Made by a program: the position numbers and the translations under genes. A stretch of DNA of 64,000 nucleotides from VRUE01 sp033856195 (GTDB lineage Bacteria; Actinomycetota; Thermoleophilia; Solirubrobacterales; 70-9), in assembly GCA_033856195.1 (NCBI GenBank), contig JAWVFL010000024.1:3949-67948 (forward strand), read 5' to 3'. Within the stretch, counting starts at the first letter, position 1. Every line of letters begins with the position of its first letter. The notes beneath the pieces are model-generated. The model was not told where the DNA came from and searched no databases. It was given only the letters and a program-made list of their open reading frames with translations. Shown in pieces: positions 1 to 6,707 of this stretch.

Positions 1-212
1 AGGACCCAATCGCCTACACCCTGCGGATCATGGCGGAGACCACGAGTAATGCCAACGAGCTTTCGGCCGATTTCGGCCTGGCCGAGCGTCGGCTAGATCG
101 GCTCACTGAATACATGAACGGGAGCGGACGCTGGGACTCCGTGGATTTCTGCGAGTTCGTGGGCGCTGAGCTGCGCGCGAGCGGCCGCGAAATCCGAGAC
201 GACGACGTATAG
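1..212 (+). CDS. Hypothetical small protein, possibly cut by the window edge
   Basis: An open frame ends at 212. The first ATG in the window is at 30 (giving 60 residues), but the frame stays open to the window edge, so the gene may begin outside. The product is acidic, with no motif I recognise. It lies about 120 bp upstream of the ParB-like gene on the same strand, with a long hairpin between them. No clear ribosome binding site precedes the ATG at 30, which favours a longer gene. Function unknown; it could be another cargo gene of the accessory island. Confidence 0.4.
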   Translation, partial: DPIAYTLRIMAETTSNANELSADFGLAERRLDRLTEYMNGSGRWDSVDFCEFVGAELRASGREIRDDDV

Positions 213-219
213 ACGCAGC

Positions 220-312
220 GCTCCTCCCCCGTTGCGGGAGCCGGCAACCCCTCCGATGATGGCACGCTTCGCGTGCGGCTCCGGGGCACCGGCTCCCGCA
301 ACGGGCGGGAGC
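220..312. repeat. Long inverted repeat between the first gene and the ParB-like gene
   Basis: Bases 220-244 and 289-312 are inverted copies that differ by about one indel and one substitution, giving a stem of about 24 bp. The interior holds a smaller hairpin around GCACGC-TTC-GCGTGC. It ends just before the AAAGGAG ribosome binding site of the next gene. No T-run follows, so it is not a classic terminator. It resembles the other gene-boundary palindromes of this window. Confidence 0.75.
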
Positions 313-332
313 GAGTACAAAGGAGTGCTCAC

Positions 333-1294
333 ATGAGCGACCTGACAACACCTTGTGTCCCGATCTCCAAGATCGACGTCGAGGAGGGCTTCAACGCCCG
401 CACCCACATGGACGAGAAAGAGCTTGAGGGGCTTGCTGCCAGCCTTGGCAGTGCCGGCGTCGTTCAGCCTCTCGCGGTTCGCCCTGGCAAAAAGGCGACC
501 ACTTCACCCTCGTTGCAGGGCACAGGCGGTTCGAGGCTGCCCAGCGAGCGGGCCTGAAAGAGGTGCCGGTCACTGTCAGCGAAGGCAACGCCCACCTCAA
601 TTCCCTGGTCGAGAACATCCACCGTGAGGAACTCGACCCGATCGACGCCGGGCTTGGCCTGCGAGCACTCGCGGGAGAGCTCAACCTCGAAACCAACAAG
701 GCGATCGCCGAGAAGGTGGGCAAGTCGGTTCCGTGGGTCAGCGAACGGCTGCGCCTGCTGAATCTCCCCAAAGGCGTGCAGCGCTACGTCGCCGAGGGGT
801 TCGTGCCGATCGAGGGCGAGCGCCTGCTGCGCGACATCGCGGTCGTTTCACCGCGCGTCGCGGAATGCATCTGCGAGCTGGCCAAGCGCCAGGGCTACAA
901 GGGCCGCCAGTTCGTCGAGCGCTTCGGTGACATCTTCGCCGCAACCGCCGAGGCTCATTTCAACAACAAGCCGACGATGATCCCCGTGCGGGCGGTCCCG
1001 GTCAGCGCCGTCGCCAAAGCCAAGGTGCGCGACGAGCTGGTCGAGCGCATCCACGCAATCAGTCCCTACTACAAGCCCATGGATCCGGCCCTCCGTTTCG
1101 CGGACGCCGAGGTCGATGCCGCTCGAGCGGCGGGTTGCCTGGTCGAGCACCGCACGGAACGCCGCGGCGCGGGGTCGACCACGGCGTTCATCACCGACGT
1201 CGAGGTTGCGGCCGACCTTTTCGATCTCGCCCTCGAGCGGGCGGAGGAGAAGGCCAGGAAGGAGGCCGAGGAGGGAGTCGCTCTATCCAGCTGA
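333..1294 (+). pseudogene. ParB/RepB-like partition protein, broken by a one-base shift
   Basis: Translation starts at ATG 333, 7 bp after AAAGGAG at 319-325. The first frame encodes the start of a ParB nuclease-like domain (PISKIDV, NARTHMDEKELEGLAASL, VQPLAVRPGKK). At an A5 run (489-493) the sense continues in the -1 frame: GDHFTLVAGHRRFEAAQRAG, containing the family GxRRxxA signature, then a helix-turn-helix near VGKSVPWVSERLRLLNLP, ending at 1294. A sixth A would restore one frame of about 320 residues. ParB-like proteins of this type usually serve plasmid or mobile-element partition. The last codons run into a tRNA fragment, so the natural C-terminus may have been replaced. Real mutation, assembly error or slippage are all possible. 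Confidence 0.8.
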
Positions 1295-1305
1295 GCTATC
1301 GGGGC
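1269..1305 (-). pseudogene. 5' half of a tRNA-Arg(CCU), copy 1
   Basis: Read on the minus strand from 1305: acceptor strand GCCCCGA, TA, D-stem GCTC, loop AGCTGGATA, D-stem GAGC, G26, anticodon stem ACTCC and loop start CTCCT, which carries the CCU anticodon. The match stops inside the anticodon loop; no 3' half or T-arm follows. It overlaps the 3' ends of both the ParB-like gene and the HEPN gene. A nearly identical fragment lies 929 bp away at 2195-2234. Confidence 0.8.
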
Positions 1306-1747
1306 GGGAAGACGAATCGTAATCGCCCTTGAGTTGGCTTTCGGCCCAGGTCTTGGTTTGCTCGACCAGGGAGCGCATTTCCGGTCGATCCGGCACATCT
1401 TCGGGTCTGCGTGAGTACCGGAGCTCCGCGGCCCACGGACTCAAGTTGGGAAGGTCATCCGCCCTGTCGGGCTTGGGAAGGCTCGCCTCGTCGAGGAGGT
1501 TGAGCAGGTAGGCGATGTTGTGCGTGCGCTCGTAGGAGACCTCGTTGTGGGCGAGGACGGCCTTGATCATCTTCTCGACAGCCTGTTGAGCGTGAAACCC
1601 CAGTCCATCGTCAGGAATATCAACTTCATCGATTAGGCGGAAGAGGATCTTTTCGTCTCCAGCCGCCTTTTCCATCAGCAGCTGGGCGTGATCGTCGCCG
1701 CTACGCGGCTCTGCCACCAACGATTTTCCCCTCGGCCAGGGCATCAT
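1283..1747 (-). CDS. HEPN-domain protein, HepT-like toxin of an MNT/HEPN pair
   Basis: This 154-residue protein carries a PF05168-type HEPN fold: FHAQQAVEKMIKAVL at residues 51-65 and RTHNI at 74-78, the Arg/His pair typical of this class. In known MNT/HEPN modules the HEPN protein is an RNase-type toxin, and the nucleotidyltransferase partner silences it by AMPylation. It overlaps the 3' end of the upstream nucleotidyltransferase gene by 47 bp if it starts at 1747; a start a few codons later is possible. Its last residues (DSSAG) and stop codon are supplied by the tRNA-Arg fragment, so the original C-terminus may be lost. Activity is inferred from the family. Confidence 0.85.
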   Translation of the reverse strand: MMPWPRGKSLVAEPRSGDDHAQLLMEKAAGDEKILFRLIDEVDIPDDGLGFHAQQAVEKMIKAVLAHNEVSYERTHNIAYLLNLLDEASLPKPDRADDLPNLSPWAAELRYSRRPEDVPDRPEMRSLVEQTKTWAESQLKGDYDSSSRPDSSAG

Positions 1748-2024
1748 GGATCATCGTTCCCGAAAGCCCCCCCCATTCACGGACATGGTCCTCGCTGGCA
1801 ACCACCACGTCAGCGGGTACTCCCAGTTCTCCGACGAGCCTTGCGAGTCGCGCCGACTCGCCAAAGTGATCTTTAACCTCGGGCTCGATCACCAGGAAAT
1901 CGAAGTCGCTGTCGGCCTTCTCCTCTCCCCTCGCGTAGGAGCCAAACAAGATGACCTTGGCGTCGGGGCCGGCAGCCTCGGCAAGCGCCGCCCCCGCTTT
2001 GTCGATCAGGTCGCGAGATGCCAT
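1701..2024 (-). CDS. MNT-family minimal nucleotidyltransferase, antitoxin partner of HEPN
   Basis: A 107-residue protein with the pol-beta-type signature GSYARG (28-33) and metal-binding acids in DSDFDFLV (D40, D42). This is the minimal nucleotidyltransferase fold that pairs with HEPN proteins and transfers AMP to the toxin in characterised systems. The start is ATG 2024; ATG 2045 (seven residues longer) is an alternative, and neither has a strong ribosome binding site. The HEPN gene follows and overlaps, implying translational coupling. The frame is open further upstream into the tRNA fragment at 2195-2234, but that stretch is tRNA-derived and not convincing coding sequence. Confidence 0.85.
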   Translation of the reverse strand: MASRDLIDKAGAALAEAAGPDAKVILFGSYARGEEKADSDFDFLVIEPEVKDHFGESARLARLVGELGVPADVVVASEDHVREWGGLSGTMIHDALAEGKIVGGRAA

Positions 2025-2194
2025 GCCGACACGGTAGCGGAGCATCTTGCTGACGATGCAATTCATTGGGCAGCGGGTCGTTCTCGCTGCCCAAACAGGA
2101 ATAGAACCACGACAATCCACCGGAATCCAGGACGGCATGCTGCATCCGCATAGACCGCAATGATGAGCCGAAAACCTCGACACCTCCAACTCGC

Positions 2195-2234
2195 TTAGGA
2201 GGGAGTCGCTCCTATCCAGCTGAGCTATGGGGCC
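2195..2234 (-). pseudogene. 5' half of a tRNA-Arg(CCU), copy 2
   Basis: On the minus strand from 2234: acceptor GGCCCCA, TA, GCTC, loop AGCTGGATAG, GAGC, G, ACTCC, then the full anticodon loop CTCCTAA. The D-loop has one extra G compared with copy 1. Downstream the sequence cannot form an anticodon 3' stem or a T-arm, so the gene is only a 5' half. With copy 1 it forms a direct repeat of about 37 bp flanking the HEPN/MNT pair. Confidence 0.8.
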
Positions 2235-2311
2235 CGGCCTCAATCGTAGGCGCTCCGAGGCGGCTTTCGCCCATTCATGCCCCGATCCGACCCGGCACTT
2301 ACCATGGATTC

Positions 2312-2527
2312 ATGGCAGTTCGCAGAAAGCCGCTACTTGCTCCTGGCAATGAGGCCGAATGGGCGAAGATCAATCGTGCGGAGACGGAGCAGCTTCGGGC
2401 TTCGAACTTGGCATTGACGCCTACACAACGGCTGGAACTAGGCCAAAAGCTCTCGCAGCAAGCCGTCTCGCTGCTTGCTGCTTCCGTGAAGGCTGGCAAT
2501 GTCCCAAGACGAGCCCTCTGGTCCTGA
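2312..2527 (+). CDS. Small partner protein of the decayed nucleotidyltransferase module
   Basis: A 71-residue, charged, helix-prone protein (AEWAKINRAETEQLRASNLALTPTQ...) with no known domain. It precedes a nucleotidyltransferase gene and overlaps it by 29 bp. The intact nucleotidyltransferase on the opposite strand (2920-3396) has an equivalent small upstream gene. Both small proteins share a layout: a charged N-terminal helix, a short break, then a pattern like (E/Q)R-x-x-L-x-x-x-x-x-LS-x-Q. By position it could be an antitoxin or accessory subunit; that is inference. Confidence 0.6.
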   Translation: MAVRRKPLLAPGNEAEWAKINRAETEQLRASNLALTPTQRLELGQKLSQQAVSLLAASVKAGNVPRRALWS

Positions 2528-2883
2528 TCTCGCTGGCGTCATAGCCGACGCCAGCTCGGCAGGCTTGGAGCACGTTGTCATTGGCGGATTCAGCGTGATT
2601 TTCCATGGCTATGTACGGGCAACGAGAGACTCGGACCTGCGGGTGAACAGTCGGCACGGCATGATCGACACCCTTCGCGGCGGTTCTCCTCCCCTTGACT
2701 ACGGTTTCCGCTCGAGCAGACACGACGGAGTGGGAGGGCCAGACTGTCCGGGTCGCGGCGGTGCCGAGCGTTGTCGGTTTCAAGCGCCTTGCCAGACGAC
2801 CCCAGGATCGAGTCGATCTGGAAGAGCTGGAGGCGATCCATGGCGACTTGCCGGTGGAACCGATTCCCGGCCTCGATTCATAG
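2499..2883 (+). pseudogene. Nucleotidyltransferase-fold gene, decayed
   Basis: The gene begins MSQDEPSGPDLAGVIADA and continues VVIGGFSVIFHGYVRATRDSD, the N-terminal GG...TxDxD region of DUF6036/AbiEii-like nucleotidyltransferases. After about residue 58 that frame loses resemblance. The family C-terminus (VAAVPSVVGFKRLARRPQDR, LDLEELEAIHG-like) is read in the +1 frame from about 2700 to 2883. The total is about 60 residues shorter than the intact relatives, so there is both a frameshift and an internal loss covering the third catalytic region. In RDSDLRV the second acid is kept but the core is incomplete. Probably inactive. Confidence 0.75.
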
Positions 2884-2919
2884 TCGGGCTCAAATAGGCA
2901 GTCCGCTGGCCTCCTAGGG

Positions 2920-3396
2920 CTACGGGCTTGTGGCTTCGAGGTCCTCGAGGTCGGCTAGATCGCGAGTCCGGCCAGCGGCACGCTTCATTGCCTTCAGGTC
3001 CTCAAGTGAGCAGACGGCGACGTCAACGCCCAAGACCTCGGCCTCGGTAGCTCTCGCTTTGAGCTCGTCATAGATCGGCACGCCTTTGAGTCCCTGAACG
3101 ACGTCCAAGCGGCCGAGGTCGGTTTCGATAGCGACTTGCTCACCGCTCTCGAGTTGTCCGGCGATCGACGGCTGGCTGCTCACGAACGATTCACCAGTTT
3201 GGACGTGGCCATGGATCGTGACGGCAACCTCTGCGACACGCCGGAGATTCTCCGCGTCAGGTGCGACAACGATGTCCACGTCCTTCGTTCCGCGGACCAC
3301 TCCCCAAGCGCCGAGGGCAAGACCCCCCACAACGACGAACCTAACTTCCGCATTCGCCAAGCGGCGGAGGATCTCGTCGAAGGAGGGAGAGCTCAC
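2920..3396 (-). CDS. Nucleotidyltransferase-fold protein (AbiEii/DUF6036-like)
   Basis: An intact 158-residue protein. VVVGGLALGAWG (residues 21-32) followed by GTKDVDIVV (36-44) gives the two catalytic acids D39 and D41 of a pol-beta-type nucleotidyltransferase. The C-terminal LKAMKRAAGRTRDLADLEDL block is typical of stand-alone family members found in toxin-antitoxin and abortive-infection loci. GTG start at 3396 overlaps the stop of the small upstream gene as GTGA, so the two are translationally coupled. It points toward the decayed module at 2312-2883. The substrate is unknown; AMPylation or tRNA 3'-end nucleotidyl transfer are known for relatives. Confidence 0.8.
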   Translation of the reverse strand: MSSPSFDEILRRLANAEVRFVVVGGLALGAWGVVRGTKDVDIVVAPDAENLRRVAEVAVTIHGHVQTGESFVSSQPSIAGQLESGEQVAIETDLGRLDVVQGLKGVPIYDELKARATEAEVLGVDVAVCSLEDLKAMKRAAGRTRDLADLEDLEATSP

Positions 3397-3563
3397 CGGC
3401 GTCGAGCGGCGCCGGCGAACCGCATGAGTTGGTGGCTCAAGGCGATCGTCTCCGCCAGGTTCACGCTCATCGGCCGCCGAGCGTCCTCGCGAAGTCGTTG
3501 GAGTCGAACCGCTTCGGCTGCGCCAGCGGGGTCAGCCCTCTGCTTCTCGACGTTTTGTCCCAA
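3393..3563 (-). CDS. Small partner protein coupled to the nucleotidyltransferase
   Basis: I chose a TTG start at 3563 because AGGAG lies about 10 bp upstream (3573-3577) and no better start fits. The 56-residue product is charged and helix-prone (EKQRADPAGAAEAVRLQRLR, then NLAETIALSHQLMRFAG) and ends in basic residues. Its stop overlaps the nucleotidyltransferase start (GTGA). It matches in position and general layout the small gene at 2312-2527. No known domain; antitoxin or regulatory subunit is a guess from context. Confidence 0.6.
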   Translation of the reverse strand: MGQNVEKQRADPAGAAEAVRLQRLREDARRPMSVNLAETIALSHQLMRFAGAARRR

Positions 3564-3704
3564 ATTGCGAAAACTCCTAACGAGAACGGTAGCGAAGCAC
3601 ATGTAGACGACAGAGGCAGTCCACCGGGTCGGGTGGTGGTTCCATATCAACGCCTATGAGCCGGCGGTACTTGCTGCCAGTCACTGGATTAGCCCGGCGC
3701 CGGG

Positions 3705-4340
3705 CTACGCATAGAGGCTCTCCGAGGCCAGCTCCTGCGCCCGGCGGCTCCAGAGCTTGACCTGCATGTAGATGTCGTCGCCGTAGGCCTCGAGGGCGTC
3801 GAGGGCGATGAGAGTGAAGCGGCCGTTGGAGATCTCTTCCTGGTCGACGGTCTCGAGGTCCAGCTCGGCGGTGGCGGCAACGGCGCCTTGAACCAGGGGG
3901 CGGCCCCAGACCAAAGTGACTGCTCCGCCGCGGCCGTTCTCACCGCGCCAGCGGCCGATCACCTCGTCGTTGAGGTCGATCTTCCAGTCAGGGTTGTCCT
4001 CGGCCAGGACGTCGGTGAAGTCGGCGGCGGCGCGGAACTCGGATGGCTCTCCCTCCTCGGGCTGGATGTAGGAGACGTGGCCGAAGAGCTCCAGGGCGCC
4101 CTCGGGCCCGTCGGTCCGAGCTGTGCACGGGACCCAGACACGGCCTCCCCAGGCGCGCTCGGGGTACCAGTCGAACTCGGCTGGGGGCTCGACGCCATCG
4201 GGCAGGTCCTCGATCTCACCGCACGCCTCGCGGAAGGCCTCGCTGAGCCGCTCGGCGAAGCGCCCGTGCGGAATCCCCTCCTGGGTCGAGTCGGCGATGA
4301 AGCGGGGGATCGGACGCGGGTTGGGCGGCATCAGAGGCAC
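3705..4340 (-). CDS. Conserved hypothetical protein, last gene of the galT run
   Basis: A 211-residue soluble protein of unknown function, acidic overall, with Trp/Tyr-rich stretches (WYPERAWGGRVWVP) and no signal peptide or membrane segment. ATG 4340 lies inside the end of galT; the fourth codon is also ATG (4331) and overlaps the galT stop as TGATG, which may be the true start. Tight coupling suggests co-expression with galT. The C-terminal half (NGRFTLIALDALEAYGDDIYMQVKLWSRRAQ) is predicted mixed alpha/beta. I do not recognise the family. Confidence 0.7.
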   Translation of the reverse strand: MPLMPPNPRPIPRFIADSTQEGIPHGRFAERLSEAFREACGEIEDLPDGVEPPAEFDWYPERAWGGRVWVPCTARTDGPEGALELFGHVSYIQPEEGEPSEFRAAADFTDVLAEDNPDWKIDLNDEVIGRWRGENGRGGAVTLVWGRPLVQGAVAATAELDLETVDQEEISNGRFTLIALDALEAYGDDIYMQVKLWSRRAQELASESLYA

Positions 4341-5380
4341 TCCCTCAGGTCGGCCGCCGCACGCTCGGGCGGGTAGGTGTTGATGTCGACGCCGGTCGCG
4401 AACTCGAAGGACGCCTTGATGCTGAGGCGGGGGGCGATGTCGACGTGCCAGTGGAAGTGGTCGGCGCCGCGAGGCGCCGTGCGGACCCAGAGGTTGAGCT
4501 CCGGCGTGCTGTCGAAGCGCTTGGCGAGCAGGCGGAGCGCGGTGTGGATCATCGCCGTGCCGGCGCTGTCGTCGGCGAAGCTCACGGCCTCCGTGCGGGG
4601 GATGACGCGCAGCTCGAAGGGCGAGCGCGAGGCCCAGGGGCAGACCAGCGCCGCCTCCTCGTCGATCGCCACCAGCCGATCGCCGCGGCGAACCTCCTCG
4701 ACCAGGATGTCGCTGAGCAGCCCGCCCCCGGCGGTGCGTTCGGCGTAGGCGCCGACCCGCTCGCGCTCGCGGGCGACCGCCGCGGGGACAAAGTCGAGCG
4801 CGTATAGCTGCGCGTGGGAGTGCTCGAGCGAGGCGCCGGCGCCACCGCCCTCGTTGACGATCAACTGCACGTAGGGGGCGTCGCTGTGCGCGCGCATCCG
4901 CTCGCGCCAGGTCGCGACCGCGGCGGCGAGCTGCTGCTCACTCAGCTCGTTCATCGCGGTGACGTGGGTGGGCGCGTTGATCAGCACCTCATGCCAGCCC
5001 GAGGCGGGGCGCGAGGAGAAGAGGTCGGGCTCCCCCGAGCGCCGCGACTCGAGCAGCGGGTCCCCGGCGCTGGCGAAGGCGCCCGCCTCGCCCTTGGTCG
5101 CCCCGACCGGTTCCACCACCCGCTCGTCGGCGAGCGCCGGGTAGAGGTTCGGCACGACGCGCGTCGTCCAACCGGGACTGTCGGCATCGCCGCCCCCCGG
5201 CCGCTGCGCGTACACCTCCGGCGGCGTGCGGTCCTCGCGTCCCTCGCAGAAGGGGCAGTTGTCCGATCCCTTCGGCTCGCTCTTCGGCAGGCCGAAGCTT
5301 TCGGGCCGATCGGCCCGCCCGGGAGCGAGGATCGCCGGCAGCCCCGAGAGCTGATCGATGCGTAGCTCGGGCGCGCTCAG
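4331..5380 (-). CDS. galT: Galactose-1-phosphate uridylyltransferase family protein
   Basis: GalT-type enzymes exchange UMP between UDP-glucose and hexose-1-phosphate in the cytoplasm. The active-site block is EHSHAQLYAL (HSHAQ at about residues 187-191); the second histidine cluster is HFHWHVDIAPR. The zinc pair CPFC lies near residues 42-45, upstream of the first usable GTG (5215), and the sequence from 5380 (PELRIDQLSGLPAILAPGR) is typical family N-terminus. No ATG, GTG or TTG occurs between 5215 and the end of the slipin gene, so I place the start at CTG 5380, 4 bp after the slipin stop. HSHAQ rather than HPHGQ also fits ADP-glucose-phosphorylase-like members. Confidence 0.85.
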   Translation of the reverse strand: MSAPELRIDQLSGLPAILAPGRADRPESFGLPKSEPKGSDNCPFCEGREDRTPPEVYAQRPGGGDADSPGWTTRVVPNLYPALADERVVEPVGATKGEAGAFASAGDPLLESRRSGEPDLFSSRPASGWHEVLINAPTHVTAMNELSEQQLAAAVATWRERMRAHSDAPYVQLIVNEGGGAGASLEHSHAQLYALDFVPAAVARERERVGAYAERTAGGGLLSDILVEEVRRGDRLVAIDEEAALVCPWASRSPFELRVIPRTEAVSFADDSAGTAMIHTALRLLAKRFDSTPELNLWVRTAPRGADHFHWHVDIAPRLSIKASFEFATGVDINTYPPERAAADLRECL

Positions 5381-5384
5381 GGTT

Positions 5385-6221
5385 CTAGGAGCGAGAGGGG
5401 GGAAGGTCGTCAGCGGCAGGCGGCGGTGAGGTTGGCGGCGCAGGCGGCGGCTTCGGTCTTTTCCTGCCCTGCTCGCCTCCGAGGAACGGTTCGATCATGT
5501 CCATCGGCAGCGGGAAGACCACCGTGGTGTTCTGGTTGCTGCCGATTTCCAGCAGTGTCTGCAGGTAGCGCAGCTGCAGCGAGGCTGGGTTGGTGCTGAT
5601 GATGTCGGCGGCGTCGGTGAGCTTCTGCGCCGCCTGGAACTCGCCCTCGGAGTTGATGATCTTGGCCCGTCGCTCGCGCTCGGCCTCGGCCTGGCGGGCG
5701 ATCGCCCGCTGCATCTGCTCGGGGATTTCCACGTCCTTGATCTCGACCGCGGTCACCTTCACCCCCCAGGGCTCGGTCGACTCGTCGATGATCTTCTGCA
5801 GCTCTTCGTTGAGCCGCTCACGCTCGGAGAGCAGCTGGTCGAACTCCGCCTTGCCGAGCACCGAGCGCAGCGCCGTCTGGGAGATCTGCGAGGTGGCGAC
5901 GAGGAAGTTCTCGACCTCGACGATCGCCCGGTTGGAGTCGACCACGCGGAAGTAAGCGACGGCGTTGACACTGGCCGGGACGTTGTCGCGGGTGATCACC
6001 TCCTGCGGCGGGATGTTGAGGGTCACCGTGCGCAGGTCTACCCGCACCATGCGGTCGATCAGCGGGATCAGCAGGATCAACCCCGGTCCCTTGGTGGCGA
6101 TCAGGCGACCGAGGCGGAAGATCACGCCGCGCTCGTACTCGCGCAGCACCCTTACCGAGGTGCCGAGGGCGATTACGACGAAGAACGCGATGATGATCAG
6201 TACTCCGAGTACTGCTGCCAT
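5385..6221 (-). CDS. Slipin (stomatin-like SPFH/band-7 membrane protein)
   Basis: A 278-residue protein with an N-terminal membrane anchor (residues 3-23), then the SPFH domain (VLREYERGVIFRLGR, GPGLILLIPLIDRMVRVDLR, PPQEVITRDNV) and a helical segment rich in Ala/Glu/Arg (AIARQAEAERERRAKII), as in bacterial slipins that form membrane-associated oligomers. The C-terminus is Pro-rich. The ATG overlaps the nfeD stop (TGATG), the usual slipin/NfeD pairing. Known family roles are membrane microdomain scaffolding and protease control; the partner here is not identifiable. Confidence 0.95.
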   Translation of the reverse strand: MAAVLGVLIIIAFFVVIALGTSVRVLREYERGVIFRLGRLIATKGPGLILLIPLIDRMVRVDLRTVTLNIPPQEVITRDNVPASVNAVAYFRVVDSNRAIVEVENFLVATSQISQTALRSVLGKAEFDQLLSERERLNEELQKIIDESTEPWGVKVTAVEIKDVEIPEQMQRAIARQAEAERERRAKIINSEGEFQAAQKLTDAADIISTNPASLQLRYLQTLLEIGSNQNTTVVFPLPMDMIEPFLGGEQGRKRPKPPPAPPTSPPPAADDLPPSRS

Positions 6222-6700
6222 CAGCTTGCTCCTTCCTCGGCTTGACCGGCGGGCGACCGTTCGGGGCGGACCACGAGGGTCAGGCCTTCGATCGCCTCGA
6301 CCTTGACTCTATCTCCCGGGCCGACCGGGTCACCGTTGCCCACCAGGCGAGCGCCCCAAAGCGCCCCCTCGATCCACACCTGCCCCTCGGGGTCGAGCGG
6401 GCTGCGCACCTCCGCCAGCGCACCGACCAGCTCCTCGCTGCCGGTGCGCACGGGCTGGTCGCGGTGGGCCGCGATCACCTTGCGGGCGATGAAGTAGAAG
6501 GAGACGAGGGAGAGCACGCCGAGCGCGATCAGCGCTGGGCCGATGACGTCGCGTTCGCCCGCGTCGGACTCGAGCGCGAGCACCCCGGCGGCCATCAGGC
6601 CGAGTGCTCCGAGCACCGCCAGCACGCCGCCCGTCGACAGCAGCAGCTCGGCAACGAGCAGGGCGACGCCGATCAGCGCGACTACGACAAAGAAGTCCAT
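6221..6700 (-). CDS. nfeD: NfeD-like membrane protein
   Basis: 159 residues: three or four hydrophobic segments in the first 75 residues, then a soluble OB-fold-like C-terminal domain (LVGALAEVRSPLDPEGQVWIEGALWGAR, GDRVKVEAIEGLTLVVRP) characteristic of short NfeD proteins. It lacks the N-terminal ClpP-like protease domain of long NfeDs. It sits directly upstream of and overlapping the slipin gene, forming the familiar nfeD-slipin operon. The 7 bp gap from the tlpA stop suggests co-transcription with tlpA. Confidence 0.95.
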   Translation of the reverse strand: MDFFVVVALIGVALLVAELLLSTGGVLAVLGALGLMAAGVLALESDAGERDVIGPALIALGVLSLVSFYFIARKVIAAHRDQPVRTGSEELVGALAEVRSPLDPEGQVWIEGALWGARLVGNGDPVGPGDRVKVEAIEGLTLVVRPERSPAGQAEEGAS

Positions 6701-6707
6701 ATGGCGA

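Noticed and set aside
489..495. Programmed -1 frameshifting as the default explanation for the ParB-like gene
   Set aside because: The heptamer CAAAAAG departs from the efficient A-AAA-AAG form, and no clear downstream pseudoknot was seen; mutation or sequencing error is simpler.
1269..2234. A complete tRNA-Arg gene at either fragment
   Set aside because: Neither copy has the anticodon 3' stem, T-arm or acceptor 3' strand.
2195..2243. Protein-coding extension of the MNT gene starting MRPGPIAQLDR
   Set aside because: The IAQLDR peptide is the translation of the tRNA 5' half on this strand; it is not a real N-terminus.
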